Of a stretch of DNA of 64,000 nt, positions 1 to 8,881 are shown piece after piece (position 1 is the stretch's first letter; each line of letters begins with the position of its first letter). The DNA comes from Lewinella sp. LCG006 (lineage in GTDB: Bacteria > Bacteroidota > Bacteroidia > Chitinophagales > Saprospiraceae), in assembly GCF_040784935.1 (NCBI RefSeq), contig NZ_CP160680.1, forward strand, positions 5,623,802-5,687,801, given 5' to 3'. Both the position numbers and the translations under genes were made by a program. The notes beneath the pieces are model-generated. The model did not search any database. It was not told where the DNA came from and worked only from the letters and a program-made list of their open reading frames with translations.

Positions 1-1719
1 AGCGACCTTTGGTTAGAAAACTGGACCGCGCTGGATGAATATGGTTATTTGGGTGACCTGGTTACGCCTATTGACCAGTTTGATTGTGTAACGATTACCG
101 ATGCTGACTTGGTTGGTGGTACTACTTATAACTGGACCTCAAATGTATGTTACACGCTTGATGGTTTGGTATTCCTGGAAGAAGGTGGTGTACTCAACAT
201 TGAGGCAGGTACAGTTATCCGTGGACAGGAAGCCAACTTAATTACTACTGGAGATAATACTTCGGCTTTGATCATCACCCGCGGAGCACAGATTTTTGCC
301 AATGGTACGGAAGAAGCTCCTGTTATCTTCACTGCCGCTGCGGATGACTTGAGCGATGCCAATGATTTCACCATCGAAGATCGTGGCGAATGGGGTGGTT
401 TGCTCATCCTGGGCAATGCAACCATCGCTCGTCCTGGTGGCGTTGACAATATTGAAGGAATTACAGTGGAGTCACGTACTGCTTTTGGTGGTGGAGATAC
501 GCCAAACAATGATGATAACTCCGGTCGCTTAAAGTACGTATCTATCCGCCACGGTGGTGCTGCTTTGGCACCTGGCGATGAGATCAATGGTCTCACCTTG
601 GGTGGTGTTGGTGCCGGTACAGAAATTGATTACATCGAAGTTATTGCTAACCTTGATGATGGTATCGAATTCTTTGGAGGTACTGTTGACGTTAAGCATG
701 CTGCTGTGGCTGCTTGTGGTGACGATGCTTTTGATTATGACTTCGGTTACCGTGGTCGTGGACAATTTTGGTTTGCTTACCAGGAGCCTGAAAGTGCAAC
801 TGGTCGTGCCGGCGAGCACGATGGTGCTAATCCTGATAACCAGGCACCTTTCAGCCAGCCAACCATTTACAACGCTACCTATGTTGGCCTAGGTGCTGAT
901 GTTACCAACCTTCCTGGTGGTGATGCGGATGATTTTGCTATCCTGTTGCGTGATAATGCTGGTGGATTCTATAACAACTCCATCTTCACCGATTTTCCTG
1001 GTATCGCAGTAGCCATTGAAGATCGTTCTGGCGAAGATACCTTCGACCGTTTGCTGGCTGGTGATCTGGCTTTCAACAACAACTTCTTCTTCGGATTTGG
1101 TGCAGGAACTACTGATGCAGACTTATTCGTAGCTGTGGATACAGACGAGATCATTGTTGCAGGTAGCTCAGCTACGGTTGCAGCCAACTTCACGAACAAT
1201 GGCAACGTAATTCAAGATCCTGTTTTGCAGAATATGGATCGCAGTGGTGCAATTGATCCCCGTCCTCAATATGGCCAACCTGCTGCGTCTGGCGCAATTG
1301 GTATTGCTGATGATTTCTTTGAAGATGTATCTTACTTCGGAGCTTTTGCTCCAGGAAACGGACCTTTTGGTACGCCTTGGTACCTGGGTTGGACGGCCAT
1401 CAATGAGTATGGTATTGTAGACCTTACCACTGGTGTTAATACCCAATTTGAAAGTGGCTTTGCACTGGATGCTCCAGTTCCTAACCCTGCTAACCAGCAG
1501 ACCATGGTTACTTTCGAGTTGCCTGCGACAGCTAGTGTAGATATCAGCGTTATCGATGCACTTGGTCGCTCGGTAATGAATGTAATGTCTAATGAGCGCT
1601 TGAGTGCTGGTAGCCAGTTTGTTACTATCAATACACGCTCACTTCCACAAGGCGTTTACACTATCCTGCTGAACGCAGAAGGTACGCAACTGGTACAGAA
1701 GCTGGTGGTGAACCACTAA
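1..1719 (+). CDS. Secreted beta-helix-like protein, T9SS type A sorting domain (5' end outside window)
   Basis: The reading frame is open from base 1, so the start lies upstream. The first in-frame start-like codon (TTG at 49) has no special claim. The visible 573 residues carry Gly/Asp-rich segments (GTVIRGQEANL, RGEWGGLLILGNA, DDGIEFFGGTVDVKH) typical of a right-handed beta-helix-like secreted protein family of Bacteroidota. The last 80 or so residues form a T9SS type A sorting domain: a PVPNP motif, a domain-like beta sandwich, and a final LPQGVYTILL...QKLVVNH. The product should therefore be exported through the outer membrane and kept on the surface or released. A strong terminator follows, and the next gene is a TonB-dependent receptor. 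The pairing suggests a surface component of an uptake system, but no ligand can be read from the sequence. Confidence 0.8.
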   Translation, partial: SDLWLENWTALDEYGYLGDLVTPIDQFDCVTITDADLVGGTTYNWTSNVCYTLDGLVFLEEGGVLNIEAGTVIRGQEANLITTGDNTSALIITRGAQIFANGTEEAPVIFTAAADDLSDANDFTIEDRGEWGGLLILGNATIARPGGVDNIEGITVESRTAFGGGDTPNNDDNSGRLKYVSIRHGGAALAPGDEINGLTLGGVGAGTEIDYIEVIANLDDGIEFFGGTVDVKHAAVAACGDDAFDYDFGYRGRGQFWFAYQEPESATGRAGEHDGANPDNQAPFSQPTIYNATYVGLGADVTNLPGGDADDFAILLRDNAGGFYNNSIFTDFPGIAVAIEDRSGEDTFDRLLAGDLAFNNNFFFGFGAGTTDADLFVAVDTDEIIVAGSSATVAANFTNNGNVIQDPVLQNMDRSGAIDPRPQYGQPAASGAIGIADDFFEDVSYFGAFAPGNGPFGTPWYLGWTAINEYGIVDLTTGVNTQFESGFALDAPVPNPANQQTMVTFELPATASVDISVIDALGRSVMNVMSNERLSAGSQFVTINTRSLPQGVYTILLNAEGTQLVQKLVVNH

Positions 1720-1746
1720 TAAAAGTATACCAATACGGTATTGATA

Positions 1747-1788
1747 ATCTCCCCCACCTTGATTTGTTAGGTGGGGGAGATTTTTTTT
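1747..1788 (+). terminator. Rho-independent terminator
   Basis: A perfect 13-bp stem (ATCTCCCCCACCT at 1747-1759 and its complement at 1769-1781) with a 9-base loop is followed by a run of eight T. It lies 28 bases after the stop of the T9SS protein gene and separates it from the TonB receptor gene. Confidence 0.93.
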
Positions 1789-1994
1789 GAAAAAAGCGCT
1801 TTGTTTTTTGAGAATAGTCTAAAATTCAACAGAACCCAAATTGCTGTAGATCAAAATTTTATCTTGCTATTTTGTTTTTTCGAGTAATAAATACCGCCGT
1901 TTACCTTGACTTAACATTGACCAGGAATATTTAACACCTAGTTTAAGCTAAAAATCGACCTTTGTCGAAGCTTAGTGTAAAAAACGCACGAAGC

Positions 1995-2002
1995 TAACTT
2001 TG
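1995..2002 (+). promoter_or_regulatory. Possible Bacteroidota -7 promoter element
   Basis: TAACTTTG matches the Bacteroidota -7 consensus TAnnTTTG and lies 32 bases before the receptor start codon. No TTG is found at the expected -33 distance, so the assignment is weak. Confidence 0.3.
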
Positions 2003-2034
2003 ATTTAGTAACTAGTGCAAAATTTACTATTCCA

Positions 2035-4926
2035 ATGCGAAATGCATTTATCTTAATTCTTAGCTTGTTTTTAGCGTTAAGCGTACAAGCTCAAAAAGGT
2101 GCAATTACGGGCACCGTTTATGATTCCGAAGGAGAAATTCTTTACGGAGCCAACATTCTTGCTGAAGGGTCTACCATCGGTGGCCAGTCAGATTACATTG
2201 ACGGCAAATTTTCTTTCCAAATCGCACCAGGCACCTACACCTTGGTTGCCAGCTACATCGGTTATCCTGATACCAAAGTAGAAGCCATTGTAAAGGCCAA
2301 CGAAACGACGGTTGTTGACATCATCGTTAGTGCTGATGAAGGTGGAGTTGATTTAGAAGAAATTGTCGTAGTAGAAAAAGCCCTTGAGCGTAGCGAAAAC
2401 GCGGTATTAATGCTGCGTAAAAAAGCTGATAAGGTGCAGGATATCATTTCCTCTGCCGAGATTTCTCGCCTTGGTGCTGGTGATGCGGCAGCTGCCTTGA
2501 CTAAAGTAACAGGAACAACGATTGTGGATGGGAAGTACGTTTATGTACGTGGCCTCGGTGATCGTTATTCAGCTACCACCCTCAACGGTCTGCGCTTGCC
2601 TTCTATTGATCCTTATCGCAACAGTGCGCAGTTGGATTTGATTCCTACCAGTATCTTGGATAACATTGTTGCTTCTAAGACTTTCACACCTGACCTTCCT
2701 GGCGACTTCACAGGTGGTAGTGTCAATATCAAGCTAAAAGCCCTGCCAGAGCGTTTCACCTGGTCGGTTTCTGCATCAGCAGCTTACAATTCACAGAACA
2801 ACTTGACCGACGACTTCCTTGGCTACACCAATCCGGGTGTTGATGGTCTTGGTTTTCTAAATGGCAATGCTGATATTCCAGCGGCACTTACCGATCCTGC
2901 TGCTAAAGCATTAGGCGCGTTCGAACGTGGTGCTGCTCGGGAAGCTCGTACGGATGATGAAATTGCTGGTTTGCTGAACAAAGGTATCCGTTCTTTGGAC
3001 AACAGCTTGGAACCAGTTGTTATGAATGCGGGCATTGATCACAGTCTGAGTTTCAGTATCGGTAACCAATTTGAATTTGGTGCTAATGCCAAGCTTGGTC
3101 TCTTTGCAACAGGCAGCTACTCAAAAGACTTTTCCCAATTCAAAAACGGTACCAATGCTAGCTTTTTCGCCTCTCCTGGCGAAGATCAATTGATTGCCAA
3201 TTACGGATTGACAGAAAATAAAAGCGAAGAATCTCCTACCGTTAATGGTATGTTAGGTGTTTCTTTCCGCCCAAATGCTGCCAACGCCATTAACATGTAC
3301 ACCATCTATAGCCACCAGTCTTTCCTTACTGGGCGTGAGCTAAGAGGAGATTATGATGATTATGGTATTGGTGGAGAAGGCAATTTCTTCTCCTCTCAAA
3401 CGCAAAGCTTACTACAGCGCGAACTGATCGACTACGTAGTAAGTGGTGAGCACACTTTGGTGAAGTTGAACAATACTCGTCTGGAGTGGGCGGCTAACTA
3501 CGTCGATTCTGAGCAAAATGAGCCAGACTTACGCTTCTTTGCTTACGGTTTTGACAATGGCCGCTACGACATCAACGAATCACTCTTTACGCTTCCTACC
3601 CGTTTCTGGCGTGACCTTTCTGATGATACCTACCAAGGAAAACTGGATATTACAATTCCTTTCTTGCAAGCTAAGTCGAAAGGCAATAGTATCAAGTTGG
3701 GTGGTTTGTACAATACCAAAGAACGTGACTTCAATGAAGTACAGTTTATCTATGGACAACGCCGTGAACAGACACTTGAAGAACTAGAGGGCAATGTTGG
3801 TGCCTATTTTGGTCCTGACAATATTGGTATTATCGGCGGAGAGCCTGGTAACAATGAGATTGGTCTTTACTTGGTGGATAACTCACTTTTGGGTAACAGC
3901 TATATCGGGCAATACGATATTGCTGCTGGTTATCTGATGACTACATTGGAGTTTGGTAAGCTTAAAGTGATTGCTGGTGCTCGTGCCGAGCAAACCAATA
4001 TCAATGTAGAAAGTGACATTGTCGCATCTGAATTAGCAAAAGAAACACCTGATTATGATCGTATTGAGCGTAATCAAGCAGTTATTGATACCTTCTCTCT
4101 GTTGCCAGCACTTAACTTGGTGTATGCGGTATCTGACAACGCCAATCTGCGTGCCAGTGCTACCCAGACCATCGCTCGACCTAACATGAGAGAAGTAGCT
4201 CCTTTTGGTTCTTTTGGAGCAATTGGGGAGCCTACTTTGTTTGGTAATCCTGACCTGACAATTACCAACATCACCAACCTGGATTTGCGTTACGAAGTTT
4301 TTCCTAATGCAGGAGAGGTGGTAGCAGTAAGTGCATTCTACAAGAAATTCACCGATCCTATCGTATCTACTTACCGCTTTGCAGGTAACCCACAATTTAC
4401 TTGGGAGAATACGGAGTCGGGTGAGCTTTATGGTGCCGAAATTGAAGTACGCAAAAACCTCGATTTCATCAGCCCAGCCATGGAAGAATTTAATGTGAGT
4501 GCCAACTTTGCCTATATCAATAGCTCCGTAACGATCGACGAGCGCGAGTGTGAATTGAGCCGTGATGTAGATCCTGATTTTGACTGTGAACGTCAGTTTG
4601 CGGGCCAGTCACCCATTGTAGCCAACTTGAACTTGAGCTACACCAATGCGGATAAAGGATGGGACGGAATTTTGGCTTACAACTACTTTGACGACCGCCT
4701 CGCCTCTGTAGGAGCCGTAGGTACCCCTGATATCTTTGAGAAAGGCCGTGGACAGCTGGACTTCTCACTGAGCAAAAAAATCAACGGATTCAAAACTACT
4801 TTCCGGGCGCGGAACCTTCTGAACCCCGACTTCCGCCGCTTCTCTGACTTTAAAGGTCAGGAGTATGTTTTCCAAAACTACAAGCGGGGAATTGAATTCA
4901 GCTTTGGTGTCTCTTACAGCTTGTAA
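2035..4926 (+). CDS. TonB-dependent outer-membrane receptor
   Basis: The 963-residue product begins with a signal peptide (residues 1-19, ending SVQA/Q). A carboxypeptidase-regulatory-like domain follows (about 22-100, GAITGTVYDSEGE, ASYIGY). The plug domain is at about 120-235 and contains VYVRGLGDRYSATTLNG and LPGDFTGGSVNIK. The rest, to the terminal GVSYSL, is a long beta-barrel with many alternating aromatic strands. The family imports substrates across the outer membrane using TonB/ExbBD energy. It is not followed by a SusD-like gene, so it is not a classical SusC/SusD glycan system. The neighbours are a T9SS surface protein upstream and a PiT-like permease downstream, which hints at a dedicated import route. 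The substrate is not visible. Confidence 0.93.
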   Translation: MRNAFILILSLFLALSVQAQKGAITGTVYDSEGEILYGANILAEGSTIGGQSDYIDGKFSFQIAPGTYTLVASYIGYPDTKVEAIVKANETTVVDIIVSADEGGVDLEEIVVVEKALERSENAVLMLRKKADKVQDIISSAEISRLGAGDAAAALTKVTGTTIVDGKYVYVRGLGDRYSATTLNGLRLPSIDPYRNSAQLDLIPTSILDNIVASKTFTPDLPGDFTGGSVNIKLKALPERFTWSVSASAAYNSQNNLTDDFLGYTNPGVDGLGFLNGNADIPAALTDPAAKALGAFERGAAREARTDDEIAGLLNKGIRSLDNSLEPVVMNAGIDHSLSFSIGNQFEFGANAKLGLFATGSYSKDFSQFKNGTNASFFASPGEDQLIANYGLTENKSEESPTVNGMLGVSFRPNAANAINMYTIYSHQSFLTGRELRGDYDDYGIGGEGNFFSSQTQSLLQRELIDYVVSGEHTLVKLNNTRLEWAANYVDSEQNEPDLRFFAYGFDNGRYDINESLFTLPTRFWRDLSDDTYQGKLDITIPFLQAKSKGNSIKLGGLYNTKERDFNEVQFIYGQRREQTLEELEGNVGAYFGPDNIGIIGGEPGNNEIGLYLVDNSLLGNSYIGQYDIAAGYLMTTLEFGKLKVIAGARAEQTNINVESDIVASELAKETPDYDRIERNQAVIDTFSLLPALNLVYAVSDNANLRASATQTIARPNMREVAPFGSFGAIGEPTLFGNPDLTITNITNLDLRYEVFPNAGEVVAVSAFYKKFTDPIVSTYRFAGNPQFTWENTESGELYGAEIEVRKNLDFISPAMEEFNVSANFAYINSSVTIDERECELSRDVDPDFDCERQFAGQSPIVANLNLSYTNADKGWDGILAYNYFDDRLASVGAVGTPDIFEKGRGQLDFSLSKKINGFKTTFRARNLLNPDFRRFSDFKGQEYVFQNYKRGIEFSFGVSYSL

Positions 4927-4970
4927 GTATTCCCGCTAAAGAAGCACTAGGTTACTTAACCGTAATCACT

Positions 4971-5001
4971 AACGCCCTGCGGCTTTCCGCAGGGCGTTTA
5001 T
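4971..5001 (+). terminator. Terminator-like hairpin after the TonB receptor
   Basis: A perfect 12-bp stem (AACGCCCTGCGG, 4971-4982, with its complement at 4987-4998) and a 4-base loop lie 45 bases after the receptor stop. The T-tract is short (TTTATTC), so termination may be moderate. Confidence 0.75.
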
Positions 5002-5115
5002 TCGTAAACTTAACCTTGGCTTAACACCCAAGCCCCCTCTTACCCCGGCAAATTAATATATTTGCTTTATCGTCTAACGACCTAGTACCCCGTACTAAGT
5101 ACCAAGTACCAAAAA

Positions 5116-6261
5116 ATGGATCCTACCTTTTTTATCATGTGGTTCGGTTTTATCCTGGCCGGCTATTCGGTTGTTGGTAACGACTCTATCCAAACCTTGG
5201 GAACCTTTCTTTCCTCCAACGAGCAACGCCCCTGGTACGTGCTTTGGATGTACGCAGGAAGTATCCTTGCGTTTACCTTGCTCTATGGTTGGTACCACTA
5301 CAGTGGTGATGTAAGTTACGGCCGTCTCGAAAAATATGCCTTTATAGAGGACATGACCTGGCCTTACTTGTTGCCGCCCTTGGTGCTGATGATACTCACG
5401 CGTACGGGTATACCGGTAAGTACTTCCTTCCTGATTCTTACCTTTTTTAAACCTGCCGGGCTCATGGATATGACCATGAAGTCATTGCTTGGCTATGTCC
5501 TTGCTTTTGCGCTGGCTATTTTGGTGTGGCAAGTGATCACACGTTCGCTGGATAAGCGTTTTATTGAAAACCCCATTTCTGCTAAAGAAAATCGCATCTG
5601 GACGGTGCTACAATGGTGTTCTACAGGTTTCCTTTGGGGGCAGTGGCTGATCCAGGACTTCGCCAATATTTATGTTTACCTCCCACGGACCTTAAACGGA
5701 ACAGAGATTGGTATTTCCTTGAGCATACTTCTACTGATGCTTGGTTATATTTTCTATTCCAGAGGTGGCAGCATCCAGGAAATTGTCAAAGTGAAAACCA
5801 ATACGGTCGATATTCGTTCGGCTACCCTCATTGATTTTCTCTACGCGCTGGTACTCCTATTCTTTAAGCAATACAGCAACGTTCCGATGTCTACTACCTG
5901 GGTATTCTTAGGATTGTTGGCTGGCCGTGAAATTGCTATTCGCTATTTGCTTAGTAAAGAAAAAGCGCCCGCTTCTCTGGGTGCTGGTTTGAAGTACCTG
6001 GGTATGAGCCTTAATGTATTGCTGATCGTATTGATTTGCGTGGTAGTCTACCTGCAAAAGAACATTAGTGATGCCATGATTCTCTTGTTTGCCGGTGCAA
6101 TCGCTATTCGTGGTTTTGTATTTTTCCTGGAAGCGAAGCAACAGGAAATCTCCCTCAGAAACACCTTCCGAATGGTAGGAATGGATTTGGCAAAAGTCAC
6201 TTTTGGCCTCGTCATCAGCATCGTTCTGGTATACGTCATGCAGGCCCTGACGGGGATTTAG
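5116..6261 (+). CDS. PiT-like inner-membrane permease
   Basis: The 381-residue product is almost entirely hydrophobic, with about ten membrane segments. It carries two internally related halves recalling the inorganic phosphate transporter (PiT) family. Near the N-terminus is GYSVVGNDSIQTLGTFLSS, where PiT proteins have a GANDVANA-like motif, and then GIPVSTSFLIL, where they have a PVSTTH-like motif. In the second half are WGQWLIQDFANIYVYLPR and NVPMSTTWVFLGLLAGRE at the equivalent places. I infer a divergent anion or phosphate permease; the substrate is unproven. It is preceded by the TonB receptor gene and its terminator-like hairpin. The start ATG is preceded by a short repeated sequence (CCGTACTAAGTACCAAGTACC, about 5092-5110), which also occurs in part near 50350. 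Confidence 0.7.
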   Translation: MDPTFFIMWFGFILAGYSVVGNDSIQTLGTFLSSNEQRPWYVLWMYAGSILAFTLLYGWYHYSGDVSYGRLEKYAFIEDMTWPYLLPPLVLMILTRTGIPVSTSFLILTFFKPAGLMDMTMKSLLGYVLAFALAILVWQVITRSLDKRFIENPISAKENRIWTVLQWCSTGFLWGQWLIQDFANIYVYLPRTLNGTEIGISLSILLLMLGYIFYSRGGSIQEIVKVKTNTVDIRSATLIDFLYALVLLFFKQYSNVPMSTTWVFLGLLAGREIAIRYLLSKEKAPASLGAGLKYLGMSLNVLLIVLICVVVYLQKNISDAMILLFAGAIAIRGFVFFLEAKQQEISLRNTFRMVGMDLAKVTFGLVISIVLVYVMQALTGI

Positions 6262-6359
6262 TGAAGGTATAAAAGTGTAAAAGTTGGGTGGGTGTAAAGT
6301 TGGAATCTGGTTTTAACATGACTATCCCTGAAATACGTTGACAACAAATTTAGTTAAAA

Positions 6360-6767
6360 ATGAAGTCAACGAATAAGGTTAATCGGCCCAAAAGGCGTCG
6401 TAATTACAGTGAAACCTTTAAAAAAGCGCGAGTTAAGGACTATGAAGAAGGTACCTTTAGCGTGGCCCAGATAGGTCGTTTATACAGCATCCATGTAAAT
6501 ATTCTGTACCGCTGGATAAGTAAGTACAGCTCGTACGATCAACAAAAAGCGATAATAGTGGAAGTACCAAATTCCCAGACGGAGAAGGTTAAATTGCTGG
6601 AAAAGCGGGTGGCTGAACTAGAACGTTCTCTAGGTCAAAAACAAATTAAATTGGACTACTATGAGAGCTTTATAGAGGAGCTTCGTGAAGCAGGAATAGA
6701 TGTTGAAAAAAAAAGTGGTTTTACGACTCCCTTGTCCGGCTCTTGTCGAAATACAGATCAGAAATGA
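6360..6767 (+). CDS. IS3-family OrfA (helix-turn-helix/leucine zipper)
   Basis: The 135-residue protein begins with a basic stretch and a helix-turn-helix (about residues 15-60, SETFKKARVKDYEEG...QIGRLYSIHVNILYRWISKY). A predicted coiled coil follows (about 72-115, EKVKLLEKRVAELERSLGQK), as in IS3-family OrfA proteins that bind the terminal repeats and dimerise. An A9 run (6706-6714) lies in its last quarter, ahead of the switch to the -1 frame. The stop TGA (6765-6767) overlaps the first ATG of orfB (6764). Confidence 0.9.
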   Translation: MKSTNKVNRPKRRRNYSETFKKARVKDYEEGTFSVAQIGRLYSIHVNILYRWISKYSSYDQQKAIIVEVPNSQTEKVKLLEKRVAELERSLGQKQIKLDYYESFIEELREAGIDVEKKSGFTTPLSGSCRNTDQK

Positions 6768-7765
6768 AGAGTCCAAGTAATGAACAAGTATATGCTGCAC
6801 TAGGTACTTCGCGTCAATCGCTGTCGCAATATTTACGTCGGCGAGCGGATTATCAGGACGGGGTGTATTCAGCGGAAGCAATGCTGTTGACACACCGTGC
6901 AGATCACGGAGGTTTGGGTCTTGAAAAGGCCTACTATATGATCCAGCCAGAAGGACTAGGTCGCGATGCATTTATTCGAGAGATGACTCTATTGGGTCAT
7001 TCGCTGGAACGAAAAAGGAGCTACATTAGAACTACGAAGAGTGGTGGTTTACGGTATCCTAATTTAGTTAAGTTGCTTACTATCATAGGTTTAAACCGAG
7101 TTTGGCAATCGGATACGACTTACTATCGCCTAGAGGACAAGTATTACTATCTGACGTTTATCATAGATGTGTATTCCCGGCTTATAGTGGGCTATAGCGT
7201 AAGTGATAACCTCCGAGCTAGAGCAAACATAGAGGCTCTGAAAATGGCCTTTCGTTTGCGTCGTGGTATGGATTTGAGTGAACTGATCTTCCACAGTGAC
7301 GGGGGCTCCCAGTATCGCAGCAATGACTTTATAGAAGTATTGAGGTCACGAGGAATCAGTTCTAGCATGTGCATTACAGCATTGGACAATGCGTACGCAG
7401 AGAAGCTCAATGATGTGATCAAGAATGAATACCTTGAGCACTGGCCAATCAGAGATTATAGAGCACTGAGAAGGTACGTGAAGAGGGCTGTAGAGAACTA
7501 CAACAAAGTGCGTCACCATAGTCAGTTACCGCTGCGAATTGCACCTTTGGGATTTGAATGTTATCTTGAGGAGAGTAAGGGGCAAAGACCACCATCGTTG
7601 TTGATACGAGACGGCGAAGCAAAAGAGTTGGAATACCAGCCAATGGCGGCTCAGAATCTGACTTATCCCAGTAGCGGAGCTTTTGATGGGACAAGTCAGA
7701 TTCTGCCCGCATTTGTTAAGCTTGGTTTGCCAAAAGAAGATGGACAACTAGCACTCAGCTTTTAA
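6707..7765 (+). CDS. IS3-family transposase OrfB (DDE), probably made as OrfAB fusion by -1 frameshift
   Basis: The -1 frame relative to orfA is open from 6707, directly at the A9 run, to 7765. The catalytic triad is visible: D in WQSDTTYY (codon 7112), D in FHSDGGSQY (codon 7298) and E in NAYAEKLNDVIKNEYL (codon 7400). The last D and E are 34 codons apart, as in the IS3 retroviral-type integrase core. An N-terminal region with YYMIQPEG and RTTKSGGLRYPN precedes the core. A free OrfB could start at ATG 6764, which overlaps the orfA stop as ATGA. Family knowledge says the active transposase is the frameshifted OrfAB protein. Confidence 0.9.
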   Translation, partial: KKKWFYDSLVRLLSKYRSEMKSPSNEQVYAALGTSRQSLSQYLRRRADYQDGVYSAEAMLLTHRADHGGLGLEKAYYMIQPEGLGRDAFIREMTLLGHSLERKRSYIRTTKSGGLRYPNLVKLLTIIGLNRVWQSDTTYYRLEDKYYYLTFIIDVYSRLIVGYSVSDNLRARANIEALKMAFRLRRGMDLSELIFHSDGGSQYRSNDFIEVLRSRGISSSMCITALDNAYAEKLNDVIKNEYLEHWPIRDYRALRRYVKRAVENYNKVRHHSQLPLRIAPLGFECYLEESKGQRPPSLLIRDGEAKELEYQPMAAQNLTYPSSGAFDGTSQILPAFVKLGLPKEDGQLALSF

Positions 7766-7891
7766 GTAGAATGATTGATAAACCTGTCAACGTTATTTAG
7801 GGAAGGTCAACAAACAACCATCAACAACCAACCATCAACCCAACCCCTACACTTTTCCACCCTTACACCATCATCTATTTCCAAATTCTCC

Positions 7892-7899
7892 TACCTTTG
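7892..7899 (+). promoter_or_regulatory. Bacteroidota -7 promoter element ahead of the DUF368 gene
   Basis: TACCTTTG matches TAnnTTTG and ends four bases before the ATG at 7904. This is a common arrangement in this phylum and gives a very short leader. It lies just outside the IS right end, so transcription of the next genes need not depend on the insertion sequence. Confidence 0.45.
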
Positions 7900-7903
7900 C
7901 GCC

Positions 7904-8881
7904 ATGCAAAAAACACTAGCACATTTCGCCCTGATTTTAAAGGGGGCCGCCATGGGAGTCGCGGAAACAATACCCGGGGTATCTGGGGGGACAATTGCAT
8001 TTATTACGGGTATCTATGAGCGATTGCTCGAGAGTATTAGTAGCTTTCTACCGGCCATTCCGCTTTTGCGAAAGGAAGGATTAGGAGCCTTCTGGAACAA
8101 AATCGACGGCAACTTTCTGCTGCGATTATTTGCCGGGATGGTGTTAGGCATCCTGGTTGGTGTCTTTGGAATGTCTTATCTGCTGGAAAATTTTCCTTTG
8201 CCAGTTTGGGGCTTCTTTTTCGGATTGATTGCGGCTTCCGCTATTTACATTGGCCGCAAAGTAGAAGGGTGGGGCTTGCCTACCATTTTGGCTCTATTAG
8301 TGACGGCAGCACTTGCTTATTGGGTAACCATTGCAACACCAGCGCAGGGTAGTGATGGCCTTTTATACATTTTTGCTTGCGGAGTCATTGCCATCTCAGC
8401 TTTGATGCTGCCTGGACTTTCAGGGAGTTTCATGTTGTTGCTCTTGGGAATGTATCAATATATCCTCCACGAAACACTCAAAGAAGGAATTTTGGAGCAG
8501 CATGACCCAGGAGCTGTTGTAACGCTGGGTATTTTTGGATTAGGTTGCCTAGTGGGAGTATTTACTTTCGCCAAGGTTTTGTCCTGGCTTTTTGATCATC
8601 ATCGCGATCTGACGATGGCTGGCCTGACTGGGTTTATGCTTGGAAGCCTCAACAAAGTATGGCCTTGGCAGCAAGTAATGGAAACACGAATCAATAGCAA
8701 GGGAGAAGAGCAGGTCTTGTTTTCTAATAGCGTCAGCCCTGGCGCATTTGGACAACTGACCGATAATTTCTTCTATGGCAACGATCCTCAAATTTTACCA
8801 GTCATCCTCTTGATGTTGATTGGCTTTGTAACCATATTCGCAGTGGAAAAAGCAGGTAGCAACAATCCTTCTGCCGTATGA
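7904..8881 (+). CDS. DUF368 membrane protein, probable polyprenyl-phosphate transporter (PopT family)
   Basis: The 325-residue protein has about eight membrane segments. It shows the DUF368 hallmarks: an N-terminal KGAAMGVAETIPGVSGGTIA and a second GVIAISALMLPGLSGSFMLLLLG motif forming inverted halves. Members of this family (PopT) recycle undecaprenyl phosphate across the cytoplasmic membrane for cell-wall synthesis. That function comes from family knowledge. The start at 7904 is chosen because the upstream in-frame extension falls partly in the IS right end and is not membrane-protein-like. The stop overlaps the aroE start by 4 bp (ATGA), so the two genes are translationally coupled. Confidence 0.88.
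   Translation: MQKTLAHFALILKGAAMGVAETIPGVSGGTIAFITGIYERLLESISSFLPAIPLLRKEGLGAFWNKIDGNFLLRLFAGMVLGILVGVFGMSYLLENFPLPVWGFFFGLIAASAIYIGRKVEGWGLPTILALLVTAALAYWVTIATPAQGSDGLLYIFACGVIAISALMLPGLSGSFMLLLLGMYQYILHETLKEGILEQHDPGAVVTLGIFGLGCLVGVFTFAKVLSWLFDHHRDLTMAGLTGFMLGSLNKVWPWQQVMETRINSKGEEQVLFSNSVSPGAFGQLTDNFFYGNDPQILPVILLMLIGFVTIFAVEKAGSNNPSAV

Larger units (their letters stand above)
1720..2034 (+). other. Intergenic region with terminator and receptor leader
   Basis: This 315-bp gap holds the terminator at 1747-1788, then an AT-rich stretch without an open frame, and a possible promoter element near 1995. I see no RNA gene or repeat in it. Confidence 0.6.
6319..7809 (+). mobile_element. IS3-family insertion sequence, complete
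   Basis: The element is 1491 bp long. Its imperfect terminal inverted repeats start TGACTATCCCTGAAATACG on the left and, reverse-complemented, TGACCTTCCCTAAATAACG on the right; about 20 of the outer 25 positions match. A 3-bp direct repeat ACA (6316-6318 and 7810-7812) flanks it, the size expected for an IS3 target duplication. It carries orfA and a DDE-type orfB in the -1 frame with an A9 slippery run between them. Both frames are intact, so the element looks recently active. The ends were judged by eye. Confidence 0.88.
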
